Shown: positions 55,075 through 63,195 of the stretch, one piece after another
Layout: every line of letters begins with the position of its first letter
Position numbering within the stretch: the stretch's first letter is position 1
The notes under the pieces: model-generated
What the model was told of the DNA's origin: nothing
Databases searched by the model: none
Seen by the model: the letters and a program-made list of their open reading frames with translations, nothing else
Made by a program: the position numbers and the translations under genes
From: Xanthobacteraceae bacterium
GTDB lineage: Bacteria > Pseudomonadota > Alphaproteobacteria > Rhizobiales > Xanthobacteraceae
Length of the DNA stretch: 64,000 bases
Direction of reading: 5' to 3'
Assembly: GCA_004297465.1 (NCBI GenBank)
Contig: SCUB01000001.1
Location: 726,859 to 790,858, forward strand

Positions 55075-56139
55075 GTGAACGGCTTGCTGGACGAGCATGA
55101 GCGCACCTTGGCGTTCGCCGAGGTCGCCTTGGGACAGATTCGCTCGCTTCGCCAGACGGCTGTGCCGCGCAACTATGAAATCTGGTACGTCTACGCCACC
55201 GGCTACAACCCCGCTCTCAACAACGTCATCAACGAGACGCTGGCGCGCAACGGTCGCCTGACCGAGGCCGATCTCGAACAAATCTACGAAACCTATCTGT
55301 CGCAGATCCGCATCAGCGAACGCATCGACTCGGTCGGCGCGCGCGTCATCAGCGAGATCGACGGTGTCATGAAGGTGGTCACCGAGGCGCTGGCCGCCTC
55401 GTCGACTTATGGCAACAACCTGTCCGGAACCGCCCGGGATCTGGCGGCCACCAAGGATCCCAAGGCGCTGATCACCATCGTCGAGACGCTGGTGAAGTCC
55501 ACGCGAGAGATGCAGGCCACCAACCAGACGCTGGAAGACCGCCTGACCTCGTCGAAACAGGAAATCGCCACGCTGCAGCAGAGCCTCGAGGCGGTCCGCA
55601 ACGAAACGCAGTCCGATCCGCTCACCGGCCTGGGCAACCGCAAGTTCTTCGACCGCGCCATCGAGGATGCCATCAGGAAGGCGGCCGCCAACGACGAGCC
55701 GCTGACGCTGCTGATGATGGACATCGATCACTTCAAGTCGTTCAACGACAATTACGGCCACCTCACCGGCGACCAGGTGCTGCGGCTGGTGGCGCTCTCG
55801 CTCAAGCAGAACGTCAAGGGTCAGGACATCATCGTGCGCTATGGTGGCGAGGAATTCGCCGTCATCCTGCCGAACACCCCGATGCGGCAGGCGATCACCG
55901 TCGCCGACCACATCCGCCGCGCGGTAATGGCCAAGGAACTGAAGAAGAAATCGACCGGCGAGATTCTCGGCCGCGTCACCATCTCGATCGGCGTGGCGCT
56001 ATTGTCGCAGAGCGACGACGTCCATTCGCTGATCGAACGCGCCGACGGCTGCCTCTATGCCGCCAAGCGTCACGGCCGCAACCGCGCCATCTGCGAAGCC
56101 GATCCGGAGTATGCGCCGGACGGCATCCAGGTCGCCTGA
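55075..56139 (+). CDS. GGDEF-domain protein, probable diguanylate cyclase
   Basis: 354 residues from a GTG at 55075; the frame is open to a TTG at 55030. There are no membrane segments. The N-terminal 130 residues are helical with no family that I can name (IWYVYATGYNPALNNVINET). A coiled coil (about 135-180) leads into the GGDEF domain (180-340), with DPLTGLGNRKFFD, the metal site MDIDHFKSFNDNYGH and the active loop RYGGEEF at 255-261. The inhibitory RxxD site is KGQD here, so product inhibition may be weak. It should make cyclic di-GMP. A perfect palindrome GTAATATTAC (55004-55013) lies about 60 bases upstream. Confidence 0.92.
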   Translation: MNGLLDEHERTLAFAEVALGQIRSLRQTAVPRNYEIWYVYATGYNPALNNVINETLARNGRLTEADLEQIYETYLSQIRISERIDSVGARVISEIDGVMKVVTEALAASSTYGNNLSGTARDLAATKDPKALITIVETLVKSTREMQATNQTLEDRLTSSKQEIATLQQSLEAVRNETQSDPLTGLGNRKFFDRAIEDAIRKAAANDEPLTLLMMDIDHFKSFNDNYGHLTGDQVLRLVALSLKQNVKGQDIIVRYGGEEFAVILPNTPMRQAITVADHIRRAVMAKELKKKSTGEILGRVTISIGVALLSQSDDVHSLIERADGCLYAAKRHGRNRAICEADPEYAPDGIQVA

Positions 56140-56203
56140 TCGACCGATCGACCGATCTTCACTGCACGCAATGGAATGCCGGACCCCGTGTCCCGGCAGG
56201 GAA

Positions 56204-56605
56204 TCACGCCTCGGGAACGGGCGTGAGCTGCACGGATTCGCCGCAACCGCAGGCGCCCGTCTGGTTCGGATTCTTGAACACGAACTGCGCCGCGAGCTTG
56301 TCGATCTTGAAATCCATCTCGGTGCCGAGGAGGAACATCACCGCCTTGGGGTCGATCAGGATCTTGACGCCCTTGTCCTCGATCACCTCGTCATGGGGCG
56401 CGATCTCGCTGGCGTATTCCACCGTGTAGGACATGCCGGCGCAACCGCCGTTCTTGACGCCGACGCGCAGGGCGGCGATCGGCTTCTCGCTGCGTTCCAT
56501 CAGTTCGCGGATGCGCGTCGCCGCGGCTTCGGTCAGGCGCATCACTTGCGGCCGGGGACGCGGCGCCGTGCTGGCATTTGGTGATATGGAGGTCATGACT
56601 GCCAT
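56204..56605 (-). CDS. sufA: Iron-sulfur carrier of the SufA/IscA (HesB) family
   Basis: 133 residues from the ATG at 56605, or 130 from the ATG at 56596. The A-type carrier signature is complete: LRVGVKNGGCAGMSY with the first cysteine, and near the C-terminus QTGACGCGES with the last two. It accepts an Fe-S cluster from the SufBCD scaffold and passes it to target enzymes. It is the last gene of the suf operon, 45 bases after sufT. The first 25 residues are Pro/Ser-rich and variable. Confidence 0.95.
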   Translation of the reverse strand: MAVMTSISPNASTAPRPRPQVMRLTEAAATRIRELMERSEKPIAALRVGVKNGGCAGMSYTVEYASEIAPHDEVIEDKGVKILIDPKAVMFLLGTEMDFKIDKLAAQFVFKNPNQTGACGCGESVQLTPVPEA

Positions 56606-56650
56606 ATGAGCCCTCTGCGCTGTAGTTCAACCCCGCCGCGGCGTGGCATC

Positions 56651-57064
56651 TCACCACATGTTGAGGATGAGGCGCGCCTCTTCCGACATGCGGTCGGTGG
56701 TCCACGGCGGATCCCACACCAGGCTGACATTGACCGCGCCGACGCCGGGCACGCTGGCGATGGCGTTTTCAACCATGCCGGGCATGTCGCCGGCCACCGG
56801 ACAGTTCGGCGTCGTCAGCGTCATCTCGACATCGATCGAGCGGTCTTCCTTGATGTCGACGCGGTAGATCAGTCCCAGCTCGTAGACGTCGGCGGGAATC
56901 TCCGGATCGAACACGGTCTTGAGCGCGGCGATGATGGCATCGGTCATGCGCTCGGTTTCCTGCGCCGTGAGTTCCGACTGCGTCGCCATCGGCAGATGGC
57001 CGTCGTCATGACCCGCCGCCTCGGCGGCGCCCGGCGCTTGTGAGGTTTGCATTTGTTGCGTCAT
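56651..57064 (-). CDS. sufT: SufT-type (MIP18/DUF59) Fe-S assembly protein
   Basis: 137 residues. After a variable N-terminal stretch of about 40 residues comes the DUF59 domain with ALKTVFDPEIPADVYELGLI, TLTTPNCPVAGDMPG with its cysteine, and VSLVWDPPWTTDRMSEEARL. SufT/MIP18 proteins help Fe-S cluster maturation or repair, and in many bacteria the gene lies in the suf operon. The start overlaps the sufS stop as ATGA. The pattern EIPADVYELGLIY and the position leave little doubt. Confidence 0.93.
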   Translation of the reverse strand: MTQQMQTSQAPGAAEAAGHDDGHLPMATQSELTAQETERMTDAIIAALKTVFDPEIPADVYELGLIYRVDIKEDRSIDVEMTLTTPNCPVAGDMPGMVENAIASVPGVGAVNVSLVWDPPWTTDRMSEEARLILNMW

Positions 57065-58302
57065 GCGAACATGTCCCGTGCCTTGATGAGAGCCTGCGCG
57101 AGCTGATCGACCTCCTCGCGCGTATTGTACATGGCAAACGACGCCCGGCAGGTCGCGGCCACGCCAAACCGCTCCAGAAGCGGCATCGTGCAATGGGTTC
57201 CCGCCCGCACCGCGATGCCGGAACGGTCGATGATGGTGGCGATGTCGTGGGGATGCGCGCCCTTGATGTCGAACGAAACGATGGCGCCCTTGTGCTTCGC
57301 CGTGCCGATGATGCGCAGCGCGTTGATCTCGCGCAGCCGCTCGTGCGCGTAGGCCACCAGCGCGCTTTCGTGGGCGGCGATGCGCGCCTTGCCGATCGAA
57401 TCGATATAATCGAGCGCCGCGCCCAGTCCGATCGCCTGCACGATCGATGGCGTGCCGGCCTCGAACTTGTGCGGCGGGTCGCCGTAGGTCACCCAGTCGC
57501 ACGACACCTCGCGGATCATCTCGCCGCCGCCGTTGAACGGCCGCATGGCGACGAGGTGATCGTACTTGGCCCACAGCGCCCCGATACCCGAGGGGCCATA
57601 CAGCTTGTGGCCGGTGATGACATAGAAGTCGCAGCCGATGTCCTGCACGTCGACCGGCAGGTGCACCGCCGCCTGGCTGCCGTCGACCAGCACCGGAATG
57701 CCGCGCGCCTTGGCCAGCTTCACCACCTCCTTGACCGGCACGATGGTGCCGAGCGCGTTCGACATCTGGGTGATGGCGACGAGCTTGGTGCGCGGGCCGA
57801 GCAGCTTCTCGAACTCGTCGATGAGGAAATTGCCGTCGTCGTCGACCGGCGCCCATTTGAGCACGACGCCCTGCCGCTCGCGCAGGAAATGCCACGGCAC
57901 GATGTTGGAGTGGTGCTCCATGATCGAGAGCACGATCTCGTCACCCTCGCCGAGGTTGGGACCGCCATACGAGGACGCCACGAGATTGAGCGCCTCGGTG
58001 GCGTTGCGGGTGAAAATGATCTCCTCGTTGCGCGGCGCGTTGAGGAAGCGCGCGACCTTCTCGCGCGCGCCTTCATAGGCTTCCGTCGCGGCGTTGGCGA
58101 GAAAGTGCATGCCGCGGTGCACGTTGGCATATTCCTCGGTGTAGGCTTTCTGGATGCGCTCAAGCACGGCCTTCGGCTTCTGCGCCGAGGCGGCGTTATC
58201 GAGGTAGATGAGCGGCTTGCCATAGACCTTCATCGCCAGCGCGGGAAAGTCCGCCCGCACCTGCGCGACATCGTAAGCCCCATTGGTCACGGCCGAATGC
58301 AT
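57061..58302 (-). CDS. sufS: Cysteine desulfurase SufS
   Basis: 413 residues from the ATG at 58302, directly after the sufD stop. Class V aminotransferase fold: YLDNAASAQKP, ANVHRGMH, the PLP lysine in FYVITGHKLYGPSG, and the catalytic cysteine in VRAGTHCTMPLLERFG. It removes sulfur from cysteine as an enzyme-bound persulfide for SufBCD. No SufE gene is in this window; SufU or SufE must come from elsewhere. A second cysteine desulfurase is encoded upstream at the window end. Confidence 0.95.
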   Translation of the reverse strand: MHSAVTNGAYDVAQVRADFPALAMKVYGKPLIYLDNAASAQKPKAVLERIQKAYTEEYANVHRGMHFLANAATEAYEGAREKVARFLNAPRNEEIIFTRNATEALNLVASSYGGPNLGEGDEIVLSIMEHHSNIVPWHFLRERQGVVLKWAPVDDDGNFLIDEFEKLLGPRTKLVAITQMSNALGTIVPVKEVVKLAKARGIPVLVDGSQAAVHLPVDVQDIGCDFYVITGHKLYGPSGIGALWAKYDHLVAMRPFNGGGEMIREVSCDWVTYGDPPHKFEAGTPSIVQAIGLGAALDYIDSIGKARIAAHESALVAYAHERLREINALRIIGTAKHKGAIVSFDIKGAHPHDIATIIDRSGIAVRAGTHCTMPLLERFGVAATCRASFAMYNTREEVDQLAQALIKARDMFA

Positions 58303-58303
58303 G

Positions 58304-59647
58304 TCAGGTCCTCCGCGCCGTGAGATAGCGCGCCGCCGCCTGGAGCGCGGCCTCGCGCACGACATCGTCGGCGATGGCTTCGATCGTCTCGCCGACGAAC
58401 GCCTGGATCAGCATCGCCTGCGCCTCCGGCTCGGGCAACCCCCGCGCGCGCAGATAGAACAGCAACCCCTGGTCGAGCGCGCCGGAGGTCGAGCCGTGGC
58501 TGCAGGCGACGTCATCGGCATAGATCTCCAGCTCCGGCTTGCTGTCGGATTCGGCCTCGTCGGTGAGCAGGATCGCGCGCGTCATCATCCTGGCATCGGT
58601 CTTCTGCGCGTCCGGGCGCACCACGATGCGGCCCTGGAACACCGAGCGGGCACGGCCGTCGAGCACGGCGCGGAACACCTCGCGGCTGGAACAGCCGGGC
58701 ACGGCGTGATCGAGGAACATCGAGGTGTCGCCGTGCTGCGAGCCCTTGAGCAGGTTGACGCCGTTGGTCTCGACATTGGCGCCGCTGCCCTCGAAACGGA
58801 TGAAGGCCTGGTAGCGGCTGACGCTGGCGCCGCTGGTCAGGTTGAAGGTGGCGAGGTGAGCGTTGTCGCCAAGCTTCACCGCCAGCGTCGAAACGTTGAT
58901 CGCCGCCATGTCGTCTTCCATCAGGCGGCTGTGATCGAGCCGGGCGCCCGCGCCGAGTTCCATCACCAGCGCGTCATTGACCTGATAGGCAACATCGGCC
59001 GCGCCGGCGACGAACTGCTCGACCAGCGTGAGATGCGCGCCGGCCGCGAGGCGCACCAGCGAGCGCGTGTACATCGCGGCCGGTTCGCCGCCGCTGGCGA
59101 CGTGCACGAGATGAACGGGGCGCGCGATGCGCGCGTTCTCGGCGACATCGATGACGATGCCGTCGGTCATCAGCGCCGTGTTGAGGGACAGCAGCGGATC
59201 GACCGCCTCGTCCGGCTGCGCCATCAGCGCGCCGACCGGCGCATCCCTGGAGGCCAGCACCGCCGCAAGCGGGCGCAGCGACAGGCCGCGCTCCGGGCTG
59301 TCGAGATCCGACAGCTGCGGCGCCAGCGCGCCATCGACGAGCACGATGCGCCGCGCGTTGCCCAGCGCGTGCGGGGCCAGCACGGCCTGCGCCCGCGCCA
59401 GCGCGTCCTTGTCCGGCAGCGGCGCCATCGGCAGCGCCTCGCGCATCAGGGCGCGCAGGTCGGTATATTTCCAGTCCTCGACGCGGCGATGCGGCAGCCC
59501 CTTCTGCTCGAAGGTGCCAAAGGCGCGCGCGCGCAACGCATCCACGCCGTCGGCGCCCGGCAGGCGCGGCCGCGCCGCGGCGAAACCCTGCGCCAGCGCC
59601 TGTTCGGCGCCGGTCTTTTCCAGACCACTGGTCATGTTGTCGGCCAT
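58304..59647 (-). CDS. sufD: Fe-S assembly scaffold protein SufD
   Basis: 447 residues of the SufBD family. The N-terminus is helical (RRVEDWKYTDLRAL is the family mark), and the long beta-helix core leads to the conserved C-terminal part DNAHLATFNLTSGASVSR, DARMMTRAILLTDEAESDSKPELEIYADDV cut to its key DSKPELEIYADDV, and CSHGSTSG. It forms the SufBC2D complex, where clusters are built with energy from SufC. The start at 59647 is one base after the sufC stop. Confidence 0.95.
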   Translation of the reverse strand: MADNMTSGLEKTGAEQALAQGFAAARPRLPGADGVDALRARAFGTFEQKGLPHRRVEDWKYTDLRALMREALPMAPLPDKDALARAQAVLAPHALGNARRIVLVDGALAPQLSDLDSPERGLSLRPLAAVLASRDAPVGALMAQPDEAVDPLLSLNTALMTDGIVIDVAENARIARPVHLVHVASGGEPAAMYTRSLVRLAAGAHLTLVEQFVAGAADVAYQVNDALVMELGAGARLDHSRLMEDDMAAINVSTLAVKLGDNAHLATFNLTSGASVSRYQAFIRFEGSGANVETNGVNLLKGSQHGDTSMFLDHAVPGCSSREVFRAVLDGRARSVFQGRIVVRPDAQKTDARMMTRAILLTDEAESDSKPELEIYADDVACSHGSTSGALDQGLLFYLRARGLPEPEAQAMLIQAFVGETIEAIADDVVREAALQAAARYLTARRT

Positions 59648-59648
59648 G

Positions 59649-60407
59649 TTATGCCGCCGCTCCGGTGTATTCGGCGTAGCCGGACTGTTCGAGCTCCAGC
59701 GCCAGCTCCTTGCCGCCGCTCTTCATGATGCGGCCCTTGGCCATGACGTGCACAACGTCCGGCACGATGTAGTTCAGAAGCCGCTGATAGTGCGTGATGA
59801 CGACCATGGCGCGGTCCGGCGAACGCAACAGGTTGACGCCCTCGGAGGCGATGCGCAGCGCATCGATGTCGAGGCCGGAATCCATTTCGTCGAGGATGCA
59901 CAGGCTGGGTTCGAGCAGCGCCATCTGCAGCACCTCGTTGCGCTTCTTCTCGCCTCCCGAGAACCCGACATTGACGCCGCGCTTGAGCATGTCCTGCGCG
60001 ATGCCGAGCCGGCCGGCGACATCCCTGACCTTCTTCATGAACTCAGGAGTCGACAGTTCGCCTTCGCCGCGCGCCTTGCGCTGGGCGTTGAGCGCGGTGC
60101 GCAGGAACGTCATGGTGGCGACGCCGGGGATTTCCACCGGATACTGGAACGCCAGGAACACGCCCTTGGCGGCGCGCTCGTCCGGCTCCATGGCCAGCAG
60201 GTCCTCGCCGTTGAACAGCACCTCGCCGCCGGTCACCTCGTAGCCCGGCTTGCCGGCGAGCACGTGGGAGAGCGTGGACTTGCCGGAACCGTTAGGCCCC
60301 ATGATGGCATGCACCTCGCCCTTGTTCACGCTCAGCGACAGCCCGTGAAGGATCTCGCGTTCCTCGACGCGAACCTGAAGATTCCTGATTTCAAGCATTC
60401 CAGCCAT
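59649..60407 (-). CDS. sufC: Fe-S assembly ATPase SufC
   Basis: 252 residues of the ABC ATPase fold without membrane partners. Walker A is MGPNGSGKSTLSHVLAG, signature FSGGEKKRNEVLQM, and Walker B CILDEMDSGLDIDAL, the typical SufC form. It hydrolyses ATP to drive structural changes in SufB and SufD. The ATG at 60407 has GAGGTGAAGG in front; an ATG at 60398 (MLEIRNLQV) is the alternative. It follows a glycosyltransferase gene by 20 bases, an odd neighbour for a suf operon. Confidence 0.96.
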   Translation of the reverse strand: MAGMLEIRNLQVRVEEREILHGLSLSVNKGEVHAIMGPNGSGKSTLSHVLAGKPGYEVTGGEVLFNGEDLLAMEPDERAAKGVFLAFQYPVEIPGVATMTFLRTALNAQRKARGEGELSTPEFMKKVRDVAGRLGIAQDMLKRGVNVGFSGGEKKRNEVLQMALLEPSLCILDEMDSGLDIDALRIASEGVNLLRSPDRAMVVITHYQRLLNYIVPDVVHVMAKGRIMKSGGKELALELEQSGYAEYTGAAA

Positions 60408-60427
60408 CCTTCACCTCGCCTCAATTT

Positions 60428-61531
60428 TCATGCCCGGCGCAACGCCGCGACAGCCTCGTTGTCGTTCGTCTCGCTGCGCGCCGCGCTCCAGCGCAAAATC
60501 TCCTCGACCCGCGCCGCCACCGCGTCGGCCGGAATCGCCGCCATCTCGTTCGAGCCGAACGCGCGCGCCGCGACATGCCACCAGTGCGGCGTCACGGGCT
60601 TCCAGGTCATGGCGTCGGTCGGGCCGGACAATGTCAGCAGCGGAATGCCTTGCGTCGCCAGCACATGGCCGATGCCGCCTTCGATGGCGACCGCCAGCGT
60701 CAGGCGTGGGGCCAGCGCGTGCGTCAGCCACATCAGGTCGACCTCGCTGCCGTCCACGGCGGTCAGGTCGACGATGACGGCGTCGGGCGCCTGCGCCTCG
60801 ACAAAGCGGCGCTCCTCGTTCTCATAGGGACCGAGCAGGAACACCGGCTGCAGTCCGAGCCTGCGCAGGTGCTGGAGAAATTCGATCTGGCGCGCGCGCG
60901 GCCAGGCCTTGCGCCAGCCCACGCCGCCGAACGCCAGGCCGGCATAACGGCGTCCGTCGTCCGGCAACAGCGCCACCGCCCGTTCCGTCATCCGTGGCGC
61001 GACCGGCAGGCTGGCGTCGAACGGCAGCGCCCGCCCCGCCACCATCTCGGCCATGCGGTGGAAGCGGTCGTAATTGTGAACCGGACGAACGGCGGGGCGC
61101 AGGCCGACACCCCGGCGCAGGGCGTAACCCGGAACGTTGGCGATGAACCTGCCGGCCAGCCCCGCGCTGCCGACGAACGACCACAGCGCATTGAGGTTGC
61201 TGCGGAAGTCGATCACCACGTCGATGTTCGTGAGGCCCGCGAGCACGCCGCGCGTGGCCGCCGGGCCGCGCCCGGTCGGCTGGTCCACCAGGAGGCCGTC
61301 GAACAGCTCCGCGCCGAGCGCCGCGAACAGCGTCGCGTAGGTGCTGCGGCCGGAATAGACGCCGATCAGGCTGTGGTCGGGCAGCGCCATGCGCAGCGCG
61401 CGATAGGCCGGAAGCCGGATGATGGCGTCGCCCAGCGCCTCGAATTTCTGCATCACCAGCGCCTTCGGGCGCGCGTCGCTGCCCGGCGCGGCGGTCCAGA
61501 ACGACGGCAGATAGTCGATGCCGGCGGCCAT
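60428..61531 (-). CDS. Glycosyltransferase family 9 (heptosyltransferase-like) protein in the suf operon
   Basis: 367 residues from the ATG at 61531, with GAGGGAT ahead. GT9 marks are RPKALVMQKFEALGDAIIRLPAYRAL at the start (key KFEALGDAI), a central FGGVGWRKAWP stretch, and the C-terminal nucleotide-sugar region VAIEGGIGHVLATQGIPLLTLSGPTD (key EGGIGHVLA and SGPTD). GT9 enzymes such as WaaC/WaaF add heptose to lipopolysaccharide from an ADP-sugar. The gene sits between sufB (53 bases) and sufC (20 bases), same strand, no visible terminator, so it should be transcribed with the Fe-S genes. The sugar and acceptor are unknown. Confidence 0.87.
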   Translation of the reverse strand: MAAGIDYLPSFWTAAPGSDARPKALVMQKFEALGDAIIRLPAYRALRMALPDHSLIGVYSGRSTYATLFAALGAELFDGLLVDQPTGRGPAATRGVLAGLTNIDVVIDFRSNLNALWSFVGSAGLAGRFIANVPGYALRRGVGLRPAVRPVHNYDRFHRMAEMVAGRALPFDASLPVAPRMTERAVALLPDDGRRYAGLAFGGVGWRKAWPRARQIEFLQHLRRLGLQPVFLLGPYENEERRFVEAQAPDAVIVDLTAVDGSEVDLMWLTHALAPRLTLAVAIEGGIGHVLATQGIPLLTLSGPTDAMTWKPVTPHWWHVAARAFGSNEMAAIPADAVAARVEEILRWSAARSETNDNEAVAALRRA

Positions 61532-61584
61532 TGGCGATCCCTCACATGAACCGGAGCGGACGCCGGAAGGCGGGATGAGCGGGA

Positions 61585-63066
61585 CTAGCCAACGCTGCCC
61601 TCCAGGCTGATCGCGATCAGCTTCTGCGCCTCGACGGCGAACTCCATCGGCAGCTGTTGCAGCACGTCGCGCACGAAACCATTGACGACCAGCGCCACCG
61701 CCTCTTCCTCCGACAGGCCGCGCTGCACGCAGTAGAACAGCATGTCGTCGGAGATCTTCGAGGTCGTCGCCTCGTGCTCGAAGGTGGCGGACGAGTTCTT
61801 CGATTCGATGTACGGCACGGTATGCGCGCCGCAGGTATGGCCGATCAGCAGGCTGTCGCAGGCGGTGAAGTTGCGCGCGTTGGTCGCCTTGCGGTGCGCC
61901 GAGACCAGGCCGCGATAGGTGCTCTGCGACTGGCCGGCGGCGATGCCCTTGGAGATGATGCGGCTCGACGTGTTCTTGCCGAGATGGATCATCTTGGTGC
62001 CGGAATCGACCTGCTGGTGACCGTTGGAGATGGCGATGGAATAGAACTCGCCGCGCGAATGGTCGCCGCGCAGGATGCAGCTCGGGTATTTCCAGGTGAT
62101 GGCCGATCCGGTCTCCACCTGGGTCCACGAAATCTTCGAGTGCGCGCCGCGGCAGTCGCCGCGCTTGGTGACGAAATTGTAGATGCCGCCCTTGCCGTCC
62201 TTGTCGCCGGGATACCAGTTCTGCACCGTCGAATACTTGATCTCGGCGCCTTCCAGCGCGACCAGCTCGACCACCGCGGCGTGCAGCTGGTTCTCGTCGC
62301 GCTGCGGCGCGGTGCAGCCTTCGAGGTAGCTCACATAGGCGCCCTTGTCGGCGATGATGAGCGTGCGCTCGAACTGGCCGGTGTTCTTCTCGTTGATGCG
62401 GAAATAGGTCGACAGTTCCATCGGGCAGCGCACGCCCGGCGGCACGTAGACGAACGAACCGTCGGAGAATACCGCCGAATTGAGGGTGGCGAAGAAGTTG
62501 TCGGTCACCGGCACCACGGTGCCGAGATATTTGCGCACCAGGTCGGGATGCTCGCGCAAAGCCTCGGAGATCGGCATGAAGATGACGCCGGCCTTCTTCA
62601 GCTCTTCCTTGAAGGTGGTGGCCACCGAAACCGAATCGAACACCGCGTCGACCGCAACGCGGGTCGCGCCCTCGGGGCGCTCGACGCCGGCCAGCAGTTC
62701 CTGCTCGCGCAACGGAATGCCGAGTTTCTCATAGGTCTTGAGAATTTCGGGATCGACTTCGTCGAGCGAAGACAGCGACTTCTTCTGCTTCGGCGCCGCG
62801 TAATAATAGAGGTCCTGATAGTCGATCTTGGGATAGCTGACCTTGGCCCAGCTCGGCTCGGGCATGGTCAGCCAGCGGCGGTAGGCCTCAAGCCGCCATT
62901 CCAGCATCCATTCCGGTTCGTTTTTCTTGGCGGAGATGAAGCGGACGATATCCTCGGAAAGCCCCTTGGGGGCCTTCTCGGATTCGATCGCGGTCTCAAA
63001 CCCATATCGGTATTGGTCAACGTCGACGCGTTTGACGCGTGCGACCGTTTCGTCAACGGCTGGCAT
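61585..63066 (-). CDS. sufB: Fe-S assembly scaffold protein SufB
   Basis: 493 residues. Family stretches are [22 protein letters not shown] (key [11 protein letters not shown]), [50 protein letters not shown], and the C-terminal [19 protein letters not shown], with the cysteine that takes sulfur from SufS. It is the cluster-building subunit of SufBCD. The start at 63066 has an excellent GGGGAGGAG site. An Irr-box-like sequence lies 51 bases upstream, which suggests iron control of the operon. Confidence 0.97.
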   Translation of the reverse strand: MPAVDETVARVKRVDVDQYRYGFETAIESEKAPKGLSEDIVRFISAKKNEPEWMLEWRLEAYRRWLTMPEPSWAKVSYPKIDYQDLYYYAAPKQKKSLSSLDEVDPEILKTYEKLGIPLREQELLAGVERPEGATRVAVDAVFDSVSVATTFKEELKKAGVIFMPISEALREHPDLVRKYLGTVVPVTDNFFATLNSAVFSDGSFVYVPPGVRCPMELSTYFRINEKNTGQFERTLIIADKGAYVSYLEGCTAPQRDENQLHAAVVELVALEGAEIKYSTVQNWYPGDKDGKGGIYNFVTKRGDCRGAHSKISWTQVETGSAITWKYPSCILRGDHSRGEFYSIAISNGHQQVDSGTKMIHLGKNTSSRIISKGIAAGQSQSTYRGLVSAHRKATNARNFTACDSLLIGHTCGAHTVPYIESKNSSATFEHEATTSKISDDMLFYCVQRGLSEEEAVALVVNGFVRDVLQQLPMEFAVEAQKLIAISLEGSVG

Positions 63067-63116
63067 TTTTTCTCCTCCCCAACGGTTTCAAGGACCGTAG
63101 CGGATCGTCCCTGAAA

Positions 63117-63133
63117 TCTAGAGATGTTCCAAC
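63117..63133 (-). promoter_or_regulatory. Possible Irr-binding iron control element upstream of sufB
   Basis: On the coding strand the sequence is GTTGGAACATCTCTAGA. It agrees with the iron control element recognised by Irr in Bradyrhizobium (TTTAGAA-N3-TTCTAAA) at 10 of 14 specified bases, with the right three-base spacer. It lies 51 bases before the sufB start. A TTGACC hexamer at 63152-63157 could be the -35 box. Matching was done by eye. Confidence 0.45.
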
Positions 63134-63195
63134 TTGAAACCAACCCCCTTTGGTCAATTCTGGACGAAATTCGTTCACTTTTTTTATGACTGCAA

